DNA of 29,813 bases from VFZS01 sp964353255 (GTDB lineage Bacteria > Acidobacteriota > Terriglobia > Bryobacterales > Bryobacteraceae), in NCBI GenBank assembly GCA_964353255.1, contig CAYGVJ010000067.1:1-29813 (forward strand), given 5' to 3'. The position numbers and the translations under genes were made by a program. Under the pieces are notes generated by a model. It did not search any database, was not told the origin of the DNA, and saw only the letters and a list, made by a program, of their open reading frames with translations. This document shows positions 23,579-29,813 of this stretch, in pieces. The first letter of the stretch is position 1, and the number at the start of each line of letters is the position of its first letter.

Positions 23579-23731
23579 GTGCAGTGCGCTAGCTGCCAGG
23601 GCGGGGCGTGCCGCGCCTGGGGCGAGCCGGCGCAGCAGGACGTGGACGCTTCGCTTGACGAGAGCGAAGGACCGAAACCGCGCTTGCTCGCGCTGCTGGA
23701 CGCAGCCCGGGCTTTCCTGGAACTCCATTGA
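23579..23731 (+). CDS. Cys-rich micro-ORF upstream of the HEAT-repeat gene
   Basis: 50 residues from GTG 23579, preceded by GGGGAGGG at a suitable distance. The N-terminus has three closely spaced cysteines (VQCASCQGGACRAW), in the style of a metal-binding knuckle, followed by an acidic stretch and a hydrophobic amphipathic end (PRLLALLDAARAFLELH). Codon third positions are strongly G/C, like the neighbouring genes. It ends 13 bases before the ATG of the frameshifted HEAT gene, with that gene's ribosome-binding site in the gap, so they would be co-transcribed. The family is unrecognised, and its existence is supported only by codon use, ribosome-binding sequence and position. Confidence 0.45.
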   Translation: MQCASCQGGACRAWGEPAQQDVDASLDESEGPKPRLLALLDAARAFLELH

Positions 23732-23744
23732 AGGGAGGATTGCG

Positions 23745-24384
23745 ATGTTCAAGAGCCTGAAGGCTTGGTGGAATGCTGGGCGACTCAGCAGTGCTTCTTC
23801 GAATGTCCGCGACGACGACGCCCAGACGTTGGGCAAGCCGGGGGACCCGCCCGCCGTCGAGCCCCTCGTTCAGGCGCCTGGGGGATGCAGAGCCGGATGT
23901 GCGCAGCGCCGCAGCCGAAGCGCTGGCCGATCTGGGCTACGAGTCCGCCAGAGCCCCAGCCCCAGAAGCATTCCTTCGTACCCGCGAATCGTGTAACTGG
24001 CCTGCCTTCGCTGCTGAGAAATTGGCTGCCCCCGAACCGCCAAGCAGTGGAGGCGGCCAACCTGAGTTCATCCTGTGCCTGAAAACCGTATCGATGGCAG
24101 AAGCACTCCTTAGGGGCCGACCCTCGAGCGTTGACTCGTTCCTAGTGGAGCAACCTTCCTTGCTCCAGTTCAACGATGGAACCGCCGCCGCTCGGTTCAA
24201 GCTGCGGACCGGTCAAGATCTCGTCGCCCTGTTTCTCGAGCTGAACAAAGCCGTCCTGGGAAACGAAAAGCTGGTCAGCATCGGCGGCCTTGCTGCGGCT
24301 ATCCCGCCTGATCAGACCAGGCGTATCATGGGACTGCTCGGCGCCAAGGAAGGCCTCAAAGTCGGGCAGATAATGTCGTGGTGA
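23745..24384 (+). pseudogene. Frameshifted HEAT-repeat gene
   Basis: The frame starts at ATG 23745 (MFKSLKAWWNAGRLSS), seven bases after GGGAGGA. It reads one worn HEAT unit (NVRDDDAQTLGKPGDPPAVEPLVQ). At 23877-23878 an extra C (GCGCCTGGGG where GCGCTGGGG is expected) shifts it. In the next frame the protein continues as LGDAEPDVRSAAAEALADLGYE, then about 145 residues of non-HEAT sequence (ILCLKTVSMAEALLRG, FKLRTGQDLVALFLEL, VLGNEKLVSIGGLAAA), ending at 24384. The N-terminus matches that of the intact paralogue at 24659-25366 (MFKTLKLRW). The tail's family is not recognised, but it is well conserved in codon use. One base separates this from an intact protein of about 212 residues, so a sequencing error must be excluded before calling it dead. 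Confidence 0.75.
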
Positions 24385-24475
24385 GTTGCGCCCGACGTCT
24401 TGAGCGGTTGCACACAGCACGGCATAGCCGCGACCAACCCGGCACCTGCCCTCGACAGACCATCTTGGGCGCAAA

Positions 24476-24563
24476 GGGCCGGCTGAAAGCCGGCCGCGGC
24501 CTTAGAGGCCGCCCCACCAGTCGAAACCAGCCGGTTTGCCCGTGGCGCGGCGTTTTAAGCCGC
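24476..24563. repeat. Cluster of three hairpins between HEAT-repeat paralogues
   Basis: GGCCGGCT (24477-24484), loop GAA, AGCCGGCC (24488-24495) is followed immediately by GCGGCCT (24496-24502), loop TAG, AGGCCGC (24506-24512). After 34 bases comes GCGGC (24547-24551), a 7-nt loop, GCCGC (24559-24563). Each has a purine/T-rich loop in a GC-rich stem, in the same style as the other hairpins of this window. The wider gap 24385-24658 holds no other feature that I can support. Confidence 0.7.
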
Positions 24564-24658
24564 ACGAGGCTTCAGCCCGGCCTCAGCAGAAGCCGACTCC
24601 GAGCCGAGCGTCGGTCGGGCTGCTCGGCGCGCCGCCAGCTTCCCCGAACCTGACTAAA

Positions 24659-25366
24659 ATGATGACTGCGATGTTCAAGACCCTAAAACTCCGGTGGTAC
24701 GTACGCAGACTGAAGGACAATCGTTGGGATGTCCGCACGGGGGCGGCCAAGGCTTTGGGGGAGCTGGGCGATCCCCGCGCCGTCGAGCCGCTCATGGCGG
24801 CCTTGGCGGACAGCGACTCCGTCGGCGTTCGGCAAACCGCTGCCGAGGCATTAGGGCTGCTGGGTGACCCGCGCGCCGTCGAGCCCCTCATCCGGGCGCT
24901 CGGGGATGGGGAAGGGTGGGTCGCTAACGCCGCCGCCGAAGCGCTCGGGAAGCTGGGCGACCCGCGCGCCATCGAGCCGCTGATACGGGCGCTGGGCGAT
25001 CCCTTAGTGTACTTCCGCAGCGCCGCCGCCAAGGCGCTCGCGAAGCTGGGCGACCCACGCGCTGTCGAGCCACTCATCCGTGCGCTGGGCGATATCGACA
25101 GTGATGTCCGCGGCTCCGCCGCCCGGGCGCTCGCGAAGCTGGGCGACCCACGCGCTGTCGAGCCGCTCGTCCGTGCACTGGGCGACCCTATCTTGCTCCA
25201 GCAGCGCGCTTGGAACATTGTTGAACGGCTCGCTGCATTCAACGCCTTGAGGCAACTGGCCTCTGCACACCCCAGCGCGATCGGCCAGCGGTGGGGCGAG
25301 ATCCAGCAGCGCGCGTGGAACATTGGCTTAAACTTCCCCGATCCGCCCCCTGGCTTGAACTCCTGA
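24659..25366 (+). CDS. HEAT-repeat (PBS-lyase type) scaffold protein
   Basis: 235 residues from ATG 24659; the conserved start MFKTLK at 24671 gives 231 and matches the paralogue better, so the start is uncertain and no strong ribosome-binding site is visible. Residues about 20-180 are five 31-residue HEAT units with the consensus LGDPRAVEPLIRALGD followed by an AAxALGKL helix. Two units share a 39-base identical DNA segment 93 bp apart (25034 and 25127), showing recent repeat duplication. The last 55 residues (QRAWNIVERLAAFNALRQLASAH, GEIQQRAWNIG) are helical and not HEAT. Such proteins bind partners, or in phycobilin systems act as lyases; no phycobilisome context exists, so a scaffold role is more likely. 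Confidence 0.85.
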   Translation: MMTAMFKTLKLRWYVRRLKDNRWDVRTGAAKALGELGDPRAVEPLMAALADSDSVGVRQTAAEALGLLGDPRAVEPLIRALGDGEGWVANAAAEALGKLGDPRAIEPLIRALGDPLVYFRSAAAKALAKLGDPRAVEPLIRALGDIDSDVRGSAARALAKLGDPRAVEPLVRALGDPILLQQRAWNIVERLAAFNALRQLASAHPSAIGQRWGEIQQRAWNIGLNFPDPPPGLNS

Positions 25367-25440
25367 AACCGGCGCCGGACGCGCAGGGGTGTGGGTTCGC
25401 CACCGGCCACACATGCGATAATGCCCAACAAGCCCACTTG

Positions 25441-26631
25441 ATGCCCTCCCGCAACGTACTCGTCGAGCCTCATGAGGCCATCCCCAGCCCTGCCCGCAGT
25501 GTGGCTTGGTCGCTGGCGCTGCTGGCGTGCGGGCATTTCTTCGTGGACCTGTACTCCGGCGCGCTCGGGGCCTTGCAGCCCTTGCTGGTCCAGCGATTCC
25601 GGTTCACCTTGACCGACGCCGGCATCCTCGGCGGCGTGCTGGTGACTTCATCCTCGGTGATGCAGCCGGTCTACGGCTACCTCTCGGACCGCTTCCACAC
25701 CCGGCTGTTCGCCGCCCTGGGGCCCGCCGTGGCCGCAGTGTTCATCTCGGCGCTGGGGCTGGCGCCGGGCTACGGCTGGCTCCTGGCTATGGTGGCTCTG
25801 GGAGGGGCCGGGGTTGCCGCATTCCACCCGCAGGCTTCCGCCCGCGCTGCTATCGGCGTTCGCGAGCGGCGCGGGGGCGCAATGGCGGCCTTCATCAGCG
25901 CCGGCACGCTCGGATACGCTGCCGGCCCGACGTACTTCTCGCTGGTGGCCAGCCGACTCGGGCTGGCGAAAACCTTCTGGGCCGCCATACCTGGGTTGGC
26001 AGTCACCGGCCTCCTGTTATGTGTGCTCCCTCATGCTCCCGCTAGTGCTCCGAACGCCCAGGCGCGGTCCCCGTGGCGTCCGTTACTCGCGGTGTGGAAG
26101 CCGATGGCTATTCTGTACCTGCTGGTCTTCATTCGCTCGATCGTACAAGTCACCTTCGCCCAGCTCATACCGCTCTACCTGTATCTCGAAAGGGGATACT
26201 CGCCCGTTAAGGCCGCCTACACCCTCTCGCTGTACCTGGCCTGCGGCGCTGTGGGCGGCTTCTTGGGGGGAAACCTCTCGGACCGCTTCGGAGGCCGTCT
26301 GGTGATCCTGATCTCGATGATCGGCTGCGTCCCGTTTCTGGCGCTGTTCTTCTTCACACAGGGCTGGTTGTCGATTCTGGGGCTGCTCGCAGGGGGCCTG
26401 ATTCTGCTGTTCACTGTCCCGGTCAACGTGGTGATGGCCCAGGAGCTGGCCCCGGCCCAAGCCGGGACGGTGTCAGCCCTGATGATGGGCTTTGCCTGGG
26501 GTACGGCAGGCTTGCTGTTCATCCCGCTCACCGGTAGGATGGCCGACCTGTTCTCCCTCCAGCACGCCATGGCCGCATTGACCCTGTTTCCCATTCTCGG
26601 CTTCCTGCTGGCCCTGAAGCTGCCAAAATGA
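25441..26631 (+). CDS. MFS transporter, Fsr (fosmidomycin-resistance)-like
   Basis: 396 residues from ATG 25441, with a GATAAT-like box about 20 bases upstream; no ribosome-binding sequence stands out. About 12 hydrophobic helices are visible, starting with VAWSLALLACGHFFVDLYSGALGALQPLL (conserved HxxVDxxxG-type start of Fsr proteins). The MFS signature loop is GYLSDRFHTRLFAALG (between helices 2 and 3), and a symmetrical one in the second half is GGNLSDRFGGRLVILI. It moves small molecules across the inner membrane; the direction is not predictable, though Fsr-type proteins are exporters. Its stop overlaps the start of queC as ATGA, so translation is coupled to a queuosine-precursor gene. Confidence 0.88.
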   Translation: MPSRNVLVEPHEAIPSPARSVAWSLALLACGHFFVDLYSGALGALQPLLVQRFRFTLTDAGILGGVLVTSSSVMQPVYGYLSDRFHTRLFAALGPAVAAVFISALGLAPGYGWLLAMVALGGAGVAAFHPQASARAAIGVRERRGGAMAAFISAGTLGYAAGPTYFSLVASRLGLAKTFWAAIPGLAVTGLLLCVLPHAPASAPNAQARSPWRPLLAVWKPMAILYLLVFIRSIVQVTFAQLIPLYLYLERGYSPVKAAYTLSLYLACGAVGGFLGGNLSDRFGGRLVILISMIGCVPFLALFFFTQGWLSILGLLAGGLILLFTVPVNVVMAQELAPAQAGTVSALMMGFAWGTAGLLFIPLTGRMADLFSLQHAMAALTLFPILGFLLALKLPK

Positions 26632-27323
26632 GTGCTTCCAAACGCGCAGTGTGCCTTCTGAGCGGCGGCCTGGACTCGGCCACCTGCCTGGCGGTGGCGC
26701 GCCGTGAGGGCTTCGAGTGCTACGCCCTGACGATCGACTACGGGCAGCGGCACCGGGTGGAAATCGAGGCCGCCCGGCAGCTTGCCGAAGCCCTGGGCGC
26801 CGCCCGGCACTTGGTGGTCTCGGTGGATCTCAGGGCCATCGGCGGCTCGGCTCTCACCGACGGGCTTCCCGTGCCCAAGGGCCGCAGTCACGCCGAGATT
26901 GGCGGGGGAATCCCGGTCACCTACGTTCCGGCCCGAAACACGGTCTTCCTGGCCTGCGCCCTGGCCTGGGCCGAGACCCTGGGAGCCGCGGATATCTTCT
27001 TCGGAATCAATGCCTTGGACTACTCCGGCTACCCCGACTGCCGCCCGGAGTATGTTGAGGCTTTCGAGCGCCTGGCGCAGTTGGCTACCAAGGCGGGCGT
27101 CGAGGCTGGCGTGAGGCTCAAGATCCACGCTCCGCTGATCGCGCTCTCGAAGGCCGAGATTGTCGGGCTCGCCCGCAGCCTCGGAGTGGATTTCCGCCTC
27201 ACTCGGAGCTGCTATGATCCGGACCCCGCCGGGCGGCCCTGCGGCGCCTGCGATGCGTGCCTGCTCCGACTGAAGGGATTCAGGGAAGCGGGCCTGGAAG
27301 ACCCGCTGGAATACGCAAGGTGA
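26628..27323 (+). CDS. queC: 7-cyano-7-deazaguanine synthase QueC
   Basis: 231 residues. It converts 7-carboxy-7-deazaguanine (CDG) to preQ0 with ammonia and ATP, on the way to queuosine. The N-type ATP pyrophosphatase loop is SGGLDSAT (12-19). TIDYGQRHRVEIEAA, TYVPARNTVFLACALAWAE and FFGINALDYSGYPDCRPEYVEAFE are the standard blocks. The four Zn ligands are C195, C205, C208 and C211 (SCYDPDPAGRPCGACDACL). All expected residues are present. Its ATG overlaps the MFS stop by four bases, and its TGA overlaps the queE GTG start. QueD and QueF, which complete preQ1 synthesis, are not in the window. Confidence 0.97.
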   Translation: MSASKRAVCLLSGGLDSATCLAVARREGFECYALTIDYGQRHRVEIEAARQLAEALGAARHLVVSVDLRAIGGSALTDGLPVPKGRSHAEIGGGIPVTYVPARNTVFLACALAWAETLGAADIFFGINALDYSGYPDCRPEYVEAFERLAQLATKAGVEAGVRLKIHAPLIALSKAEIVGLARSLGVDFRLTRSCYDPDPAGRPCGACDACLLRLKGFREAGLEDPLEYAR

Positions 27324-27997
27324 AGATCGCTGAGCTTTTCTACTCCGTGCAAGGGGAAGGATCCCTGGTAGGGGTTCCCTCGGTGTTCGTCCGGGTGAGC
27401 GGCTGCAATCTGCGCTGCGCCTGGTGCGATACGCCCTATGCTTCCTGGCGTCCGGAGGGACGGACGCTGTCGGTGCCGGAGATCCTGAGTGAAACCCGCA
27501 GGTTTCCCGCCCGGCACGTCGTGCTTACCGGCGGCGAGCCGATGATCTTCCCTGAAATCGTTACGCTGACCAAGCAGTTGCGCAAGCTCGGCCTGCACAT
27601 CACCGTCGAGACAGCCGGCACCGTCTGGGCGCCGGTGGCCTGCGACCTGATGAGCATCAGCCCGAAGCTCGCCAACTCCACACCCAGCGAGCCCCACCAT
27701 TGGCGGGCCCGGCACGAGCGGCTGCGGATCCGGCCCGAGGTGCTCCGCCGGCTGATCTCCGCCTACGACTACCAGTTGAAGTTCGTGGTGGTCGGCCCGG
27801 ATGATTTGCCGGAAATCAGCGAGCTGATCAAGCAGACCGGAGCCGACCGCACCAAGGTGGTGCTTATGCCGAAAGGAGTATGCGCCGCGACGCTCCGCCG
27901 CCGGGGGCGGTGGCTTATCGAGATCTGTAAGCGGGAAGGCTTACGGTTCAGTCCACGGCTACAGATCGAGGTTTGGGGCAACCGGCGGGGCGTTTAG
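27320..27997 (+). CDS. queE: 7-carboxy-7-deazaguanine synthase QueE
   Basis: 225 residues from GTG 27320, which overlaps the queC stop as GTGA; a longer frame from 27257 lies inside queC and is rejected. The radical-SAM enzyme contracts 6-carboxytetrahydropterin to CDG, the substrate of QueC. Its N-terminus AELFYSVQGEGSLVGVPSVFVRVSGCNLRCAWCDTPYASW contains the [4Fe-4S] ligands C29, C33 and C36 in the CxxxCxxC pattern. Further on are VVLTGGEPMIF and LGLHITVETAGT. It belongs to the longer QueE type, which retains SISPKLANSTPS and KFVVVGPDDLPEI. It ends 32 bases from the convergent rplK stop. Confidence 0.96.
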   Translation: MKIAELFYSVQGEGSLVGVPSVFVRVSGCNLRCAWCDTPYASWRPEGRTLSVPEILSETRRFPARHVVLTGGEPMIFPEIVTLTKQLRKLGLHITVETAGTVWAPVACDLMSISPKLANSTPSEPHHWRARHERLRIRPEVLRRLISAYDYQLKFVVVGPDDLPEISELIKQTGADRTKVVLMPKGVCAATLRRRGRWLIEICKREGLRFSPRLQIEVWGNRRGV

Positions 27998-28029
27998 CGG
28001 AACAGCGCGAGAACCAAGGAGTATTACCC

Positions 28030-28458
28030 CTAAATCACTTCCACGCCCATGCTCCGGGCCGTGCCCTTCACGCAGTTGACGGCGGCCTCCAGGGTGAAGC
28101 AGTTCAGGTCCGGCATCTTCTGCCGGGCGATCTCCTCGACCTGCTTGAGGGTAATCTGCCCCACCTTGTTCTTGTTCGGCTCCGCCGATCCCTTGGCCAG
28201 GCTCACCGCTCGCTTGATCAGCACCGGCACCGGGGGCGTCTTGAGGATGAAAGTGAAGGAACGGTCCGAGAAGACCGTGATCACCACCGGAATGATAAGA
28301 CCCTCCTGATCTTTAGCCGAGGTCTTGGCGTTGAAGGCCTTGCAGAACTCCATGATGTTGACGCCTTGCGGGCCCAGGGCCGTGCCCACCGGCGGGGCCG
28401 GCGTCGCCTTGCCGGCCGGGATTTGCAGCTTCACCTGCGCAGTAACTTTCTTTGCCAT
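28030..28458 (-). CDS. rplK: 50S ribosomal protein L11
   Basis: 142 residues, full length, from ATG 28458 with GAGG 9 nt upstream. L11 binds 23S rRNA at the GTPase-associated centre. The N-terminal domain KVTAQVKLQIPAGKATPAPPVGTALGPQGVNIMEFCKAFNAKT and the C-terminal RNA-binding VGQITLKQVEEIARQKMPDLNC, AAVNCVKGTARSMGV are canonical. It follows nusG by 34 bases. The normal next genes rplA, rplJ, rplL and rpoB are absent; the gene instead converges with queE. Confidence 0.98.
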   Translation of the reverse strand: MAKKVTAQVKLQIPAGKATPAPPVGTALGPQGVNIMEFCKAFNAKTSAKDQEGLIIPVVITVFSDRSFTFILKTPPVPVLIKRAVSLAKGSAEPNKNKVGQITLKQVEEIARQKMPDLNCFTLEAAVNCVKGTARSMGVEVI

Positions 28459-28492
28459 TCAAAAAACCTCAAGGGCGGTTCCCGTCGCCTGC

Positions 28493-29197
28493 TCAGATCC
28501 TCTCCACCTGCCCGAAGTCCAGCTCCACGGGGGTGGCCCGCCCGAAAATGGTCACCAGCACGCGCAGTGTGTTGCGCTCGGTGTTGACCTCGTCCACCTT
28601 GCCCGAGAAGTTGGTGAAGGGGCCGTCGGTGATGCGCACCGTCTCGCTCTTCTCGAAGATCTGTTTGGGCCGCGGGCGCTCGGCCGAGGTGGCCTGACGG
28701 TACAAAACCTCGTTCACCTCGCTGGCGCTGAGCGGCACCGGCGTGTTCCCCCCGCCCACGAATCCGGTCACGCGCGGAGTGGCCTTGACCGCGTGCCACA
28801 GGTCGTCGTCCATCTCCATCTCCACCAGCACGTAGCCGGGGTACATGAGCCGCTTGCTAGTGACCTTCTTGCCGCCCCGGACCTCCACCACCTCCTCGGT
28901 GGGGATCAGGATCTGCCCGACGCGTTCGGCCAAACCCAACGCCTGCACCCGGCTGCGCAGCGAGTCCGCCACCTTCTGCTCGAAGCCCGAGTAGGTGTGG
29001 ATTATGTACCAATGCTTGTTGGAGGCTTCGGCCGGCGGCGCGGCGGGCTCCGGAGCCGCTTCGCCTTCGGCCTCCGCGGGGGCGGCTGCAACGGCTTCCT
29101 CCCCGGGGCCTTCAGTTGCCGCGGGCTCCTCCTGCGGCGCTTCGAGCTCCGCTACGACCGCCTCTTCTGACCGCTTCGTTTCCTCTTCCTCTGCCAT
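28493..29197 (-). CDS. nusG: Transcription termination/antitermination protein NusG with acidic N-terminal extension
   Basis: 234 residues from ATG 29197; most NusG proteins have about 180. Residues 1-60 are an Ala/Glu/Pro-rich low-complexity extension (MAEEEETKRSEEAVVAELEA onward), then the NGN domain begins at KHWYIIHTYSGFEQKVADSL. VLVEMEMDDDLWHAVKATPRVTGFVGG belongs to the NGN core, and KSETVRITDGPFTNFSGKVDEV and GRATPVELDFGQVERI are the C-terminal KOW domain. NusG binds RNA polymerase, suppresses pausing and couples it to Rho or ribosomes. The start has GGCGG-type sequence upstream; the frame open to 29407 overlaps secE and is rejected. The secE stop lies 11 bases upstream. Confidence 0.96.
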   Translation of the reverse strand: MAEEEETKRSEEAVVAELEAPQEEPAATEGPGEEAVAAAPAEAEGEAAPEPAAPPAEASNKHWYIIHTYSGFEQKVADSLRSRVQALGLAERVGQILIPTEEVVEVRGGKKVTSKRLMYPGYVLVEMEMDDDLWHAVKATPRVTGFVGGGNTPVPLSASEVNEVLYRQATSAERPRPKQIFEKSETVRITDGPFTNFSGKVDEVNTERNTLRVLVTIFGRATPVELDFGQVERI

Positions 29198-29208
29198 GCC
29201 GCCACCGC

Positions 29209-29451
29209 CTACATCCCGCTGAGAAAATTGAAGAGCCTGGTGATCGTGCGGCCCAGAGCGAAGTCCACCACCGCGAAATATATCGCAAAGGCGAACACCG
29301 TCACGATCACCACCAAGGTCGTCGCCCGCACCTGCTTCCGGTTGGGCCAGGTTACCCGCCGCATCTCGGCGTGCAGGTCCTTGAAGAACTCCTTGAACGC
29401 GTCCCACCGCGAAGCCACTTTCTGGCCCAGCGTTTTGGTTCCTGTTTCCAC
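29209..29451 (-). CDS. secE: Protein translocase subunit SecE
   Basis: 80 residues from GTG 29451. The longer frame begins in the tRNA gene at 29517 and cannot be right; the sequence between that and GTG 29451 is not conserved in type. The protein has the SecE plan: an amphipathic cytoplasmic helix (KEFFKDLHAEMRRVTWPNRKQV, with the family motif E-x-x-x-V-x-W-P) and one transmembrane helix (TTLVVIVTVFAFAIYFAVVDFAL). With SecY and SecG it forms the protein-export channel in the inner membrane. It lies between tRNA-Trp and nusG, as in most bacteria. Confidence 0.93.
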   Translation of the reverse strand: METGTKTLGQKVASRWDAFKEFFKDLHAEMRRVTWPNRKQVRATTLVVIVTVFAFAIYFAVVDFALGRTITRLFNFLSGM

Positions 29452-29487
29452 CGCTCGTACACTCCGCTCCGGCCGGGCATAAGGGGC

Positions 29488-29562
29488 TGGCAGGGGCGGA
29501 GGGATTCGAACCCCCACTCGCGGTTTTGGAGACCGCCGGTCTACCGTTAAACCTACGCCCCT
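29488..29562 (-). tRNA. trnW: tRNA-Trp (anticodon CCA) with encoded 3' CCA
   Basis: The acceptor stem (AGGGGCG with CGCCCCT), T-arm (GGGTTCGAATCCC) and anticodon stem GCGGT/ACCGC with loop CTCCAAA (anticodon CCA) all form. The 3' CCA is encoded at 29488-29490. It is the conserved tRNA between rpmG and secE, probably co-transcribed with them. Confidence 0.95.
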
Positions 29563-29579
29563 GCGAAGGGCCGCCGGCC

Positions 29580-29599
29580 GCCGGCCCGGCTTGGCCGGC
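29580..29599. repeat. GC-rich hairpin between rpmG and tRNA-Trp
   Basis: GCCGGCC (29580-29586) pairs with GGCCGGC (29593-29599) around a six-base loop, within a wider run of GCCGGCC repeats (29569-29600). There is no T-run, so an RNA-processing or structural role is as likely as termination. Confidence 0.5.
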
Positions 29600-29613
29600 C
29601 GCTCACTCCTAGT

Positions 29614-29766
29614 TTACTTGATCTCCCGGTGCACCTGGTGCTTCCGGCAGAAAGGGCAGTACTTCTTGAGCTCCAGCCGCTCACTGCTGCTCTTCTTGTT
29701 CTTCGTGCTGCTGTAGTTCCGCCTCTTGCACTCGGTGCACTGGAAGGTGATGATTTCTCGCGGCAT
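29614..29766 (-). CDS. rpmG: 50S ribosomal protein L33, zinc-binding form
   Basis: 50 residues, MPREIITFQCTECKRRNYSS onward to HREIK. The four Zn ligands are C10, C13, C37 and C40 (the CxxC...CxxC or C+ version), so zinc binding is expected. It is a normal-length L33. It lies directly after tuf, with ten bases between the stop of tuf and the ATG, and upstream of tRNA-Trp, the standard order. Confidence 0.97.
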   Translation of the reverse strand: MPREIITFQCTECKRRNYSSTKNKKSSSERLELKKYCPFCRKHQVHREIK

Positions 29767-29775
29767 GCCCCGTCC

Positions 29776-29813
29776 CTACTCCAGAATGTCGGTCACCGTG
29801 CCGGCGCCCACCG
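29776..29813 (-). CDS. tuf: Elongation factor Tu, C-terminal end only
   Basis: The last eleven codons and the stop are visible, reading VGAGTVTDILE. This is the standard C-terminus of EF-Tu, and the position upstream of rpmG, tRNA-Trp and secE supports it. The rest lies beyond the window edge. Confidence 0.88.
   Translation of the reverse strand, partial: VGAGTVTDILE

Noticed and set aside
24477..24512. Rho-independent terminator
   Set aside because: The stems are perfect but no T-run follows; hairpins of the same style occur elsewhere.
24659..25366. CRISPR or other tandem repeat array
   Set aside because: The repeats are in frame, 93 bp long and encode HEAT units; there are no spacers.
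29452..29517. SecE start inside the tRNA gene
   Set aside because: The tRNA-Trp gene occupies that DNA; GTG 29451 is the first plausible start after it.
1..29813. Complete insertion sequence or prophage
   Set aside because: No transposase, integrase or phage structural gene was recognised on either strand.

Overview
The window is a 29.8 kb, GC-rich bacterial chromosome segment. Two things point to Acidobacteriota, most likely the Solibacter/Bryobacter side (Bryobacterales). The first is the large secreted protein at 21031-23439, whose N-terminal part looks like the TIGR03437 domain that is abundant in Solibacter. The second is the family of short, loop-conserved hairpins (core ACAGGC...GCCTGT) scattered between genes. 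An LpxL/HtrB-type lipid A acyltransferase and a TolC-type outer-membrane protein indicate a diderm envelope. The taxonomic placement is inference.

Layout. (a) 1-3900, accessory/defence-like: a small ribbon-helix-helix (RHH) protein overlapping a small partner gene, a 932-residue single-chain MmeI-type (type IIL) restriction-modification enzyme, and about 540 bp with no confidently assignable gene. (b) 3959-10838, minus strand, closely spaced: a TPR lipoprotein/periplasmic-type protein, a MacB-like permease, a TolC-like protein, a broken family 2 glycoside hydrolase and an intact secreted one. (c) 10900-17654, minus strand: a small membrane protein, a CpaE-like ATPase with a degenerate receiver domain, a membrane GGDEF cyclase, a YmdB phosphodiesterase, the tRNA t6A gene tsaC/sua5, a fused homocysteine methyltransferase-MTHF reductase and a SAM hydrolase. 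(d) 17681-21018, plus strand: mnmA, an LpxL-type acyltransferase, a DUF4097-like secreted protein and a four-helix membrane protein. (e) 21031-25366: the Solibacter-type secreted protein, a Cys-rich micro-ORF, a frameshifted HEAT-repeat gene, a hairpin cluster and an intact HEAT-repeat paralogue. (f) 25441-27997: an MFS transporter translationally coupled to queC and queE. (g) 28030-29813, minus strand: the tuf end, rpmG, tRNA-Trp, secE, nusG and rplK, the classical translation/transcription cluster, which here stops after rplK.

Functional links. mnmA, tsaC, queC and queE are all tRNA-modification genes. The metH/metF-like fusion sits next to a SAM-cleaving enzyme, so methionine/SAM/folate genes are grouped. 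Region (b) looks like an efflux or export unit that lacks an ATPase and an adaptor, followed by carbohydrate hydrolases.

No obviously new multi-gene system can be proved from the sequence alone. The best leads are the composite hairpin family at gene boundaries, the RHH/93-residue pair beside the MmeI-type enzyme, the HEAT-repeat locus with its Cys-rich micro-ORF, the MFS-queC-queE unit and the long leader of ymdB.
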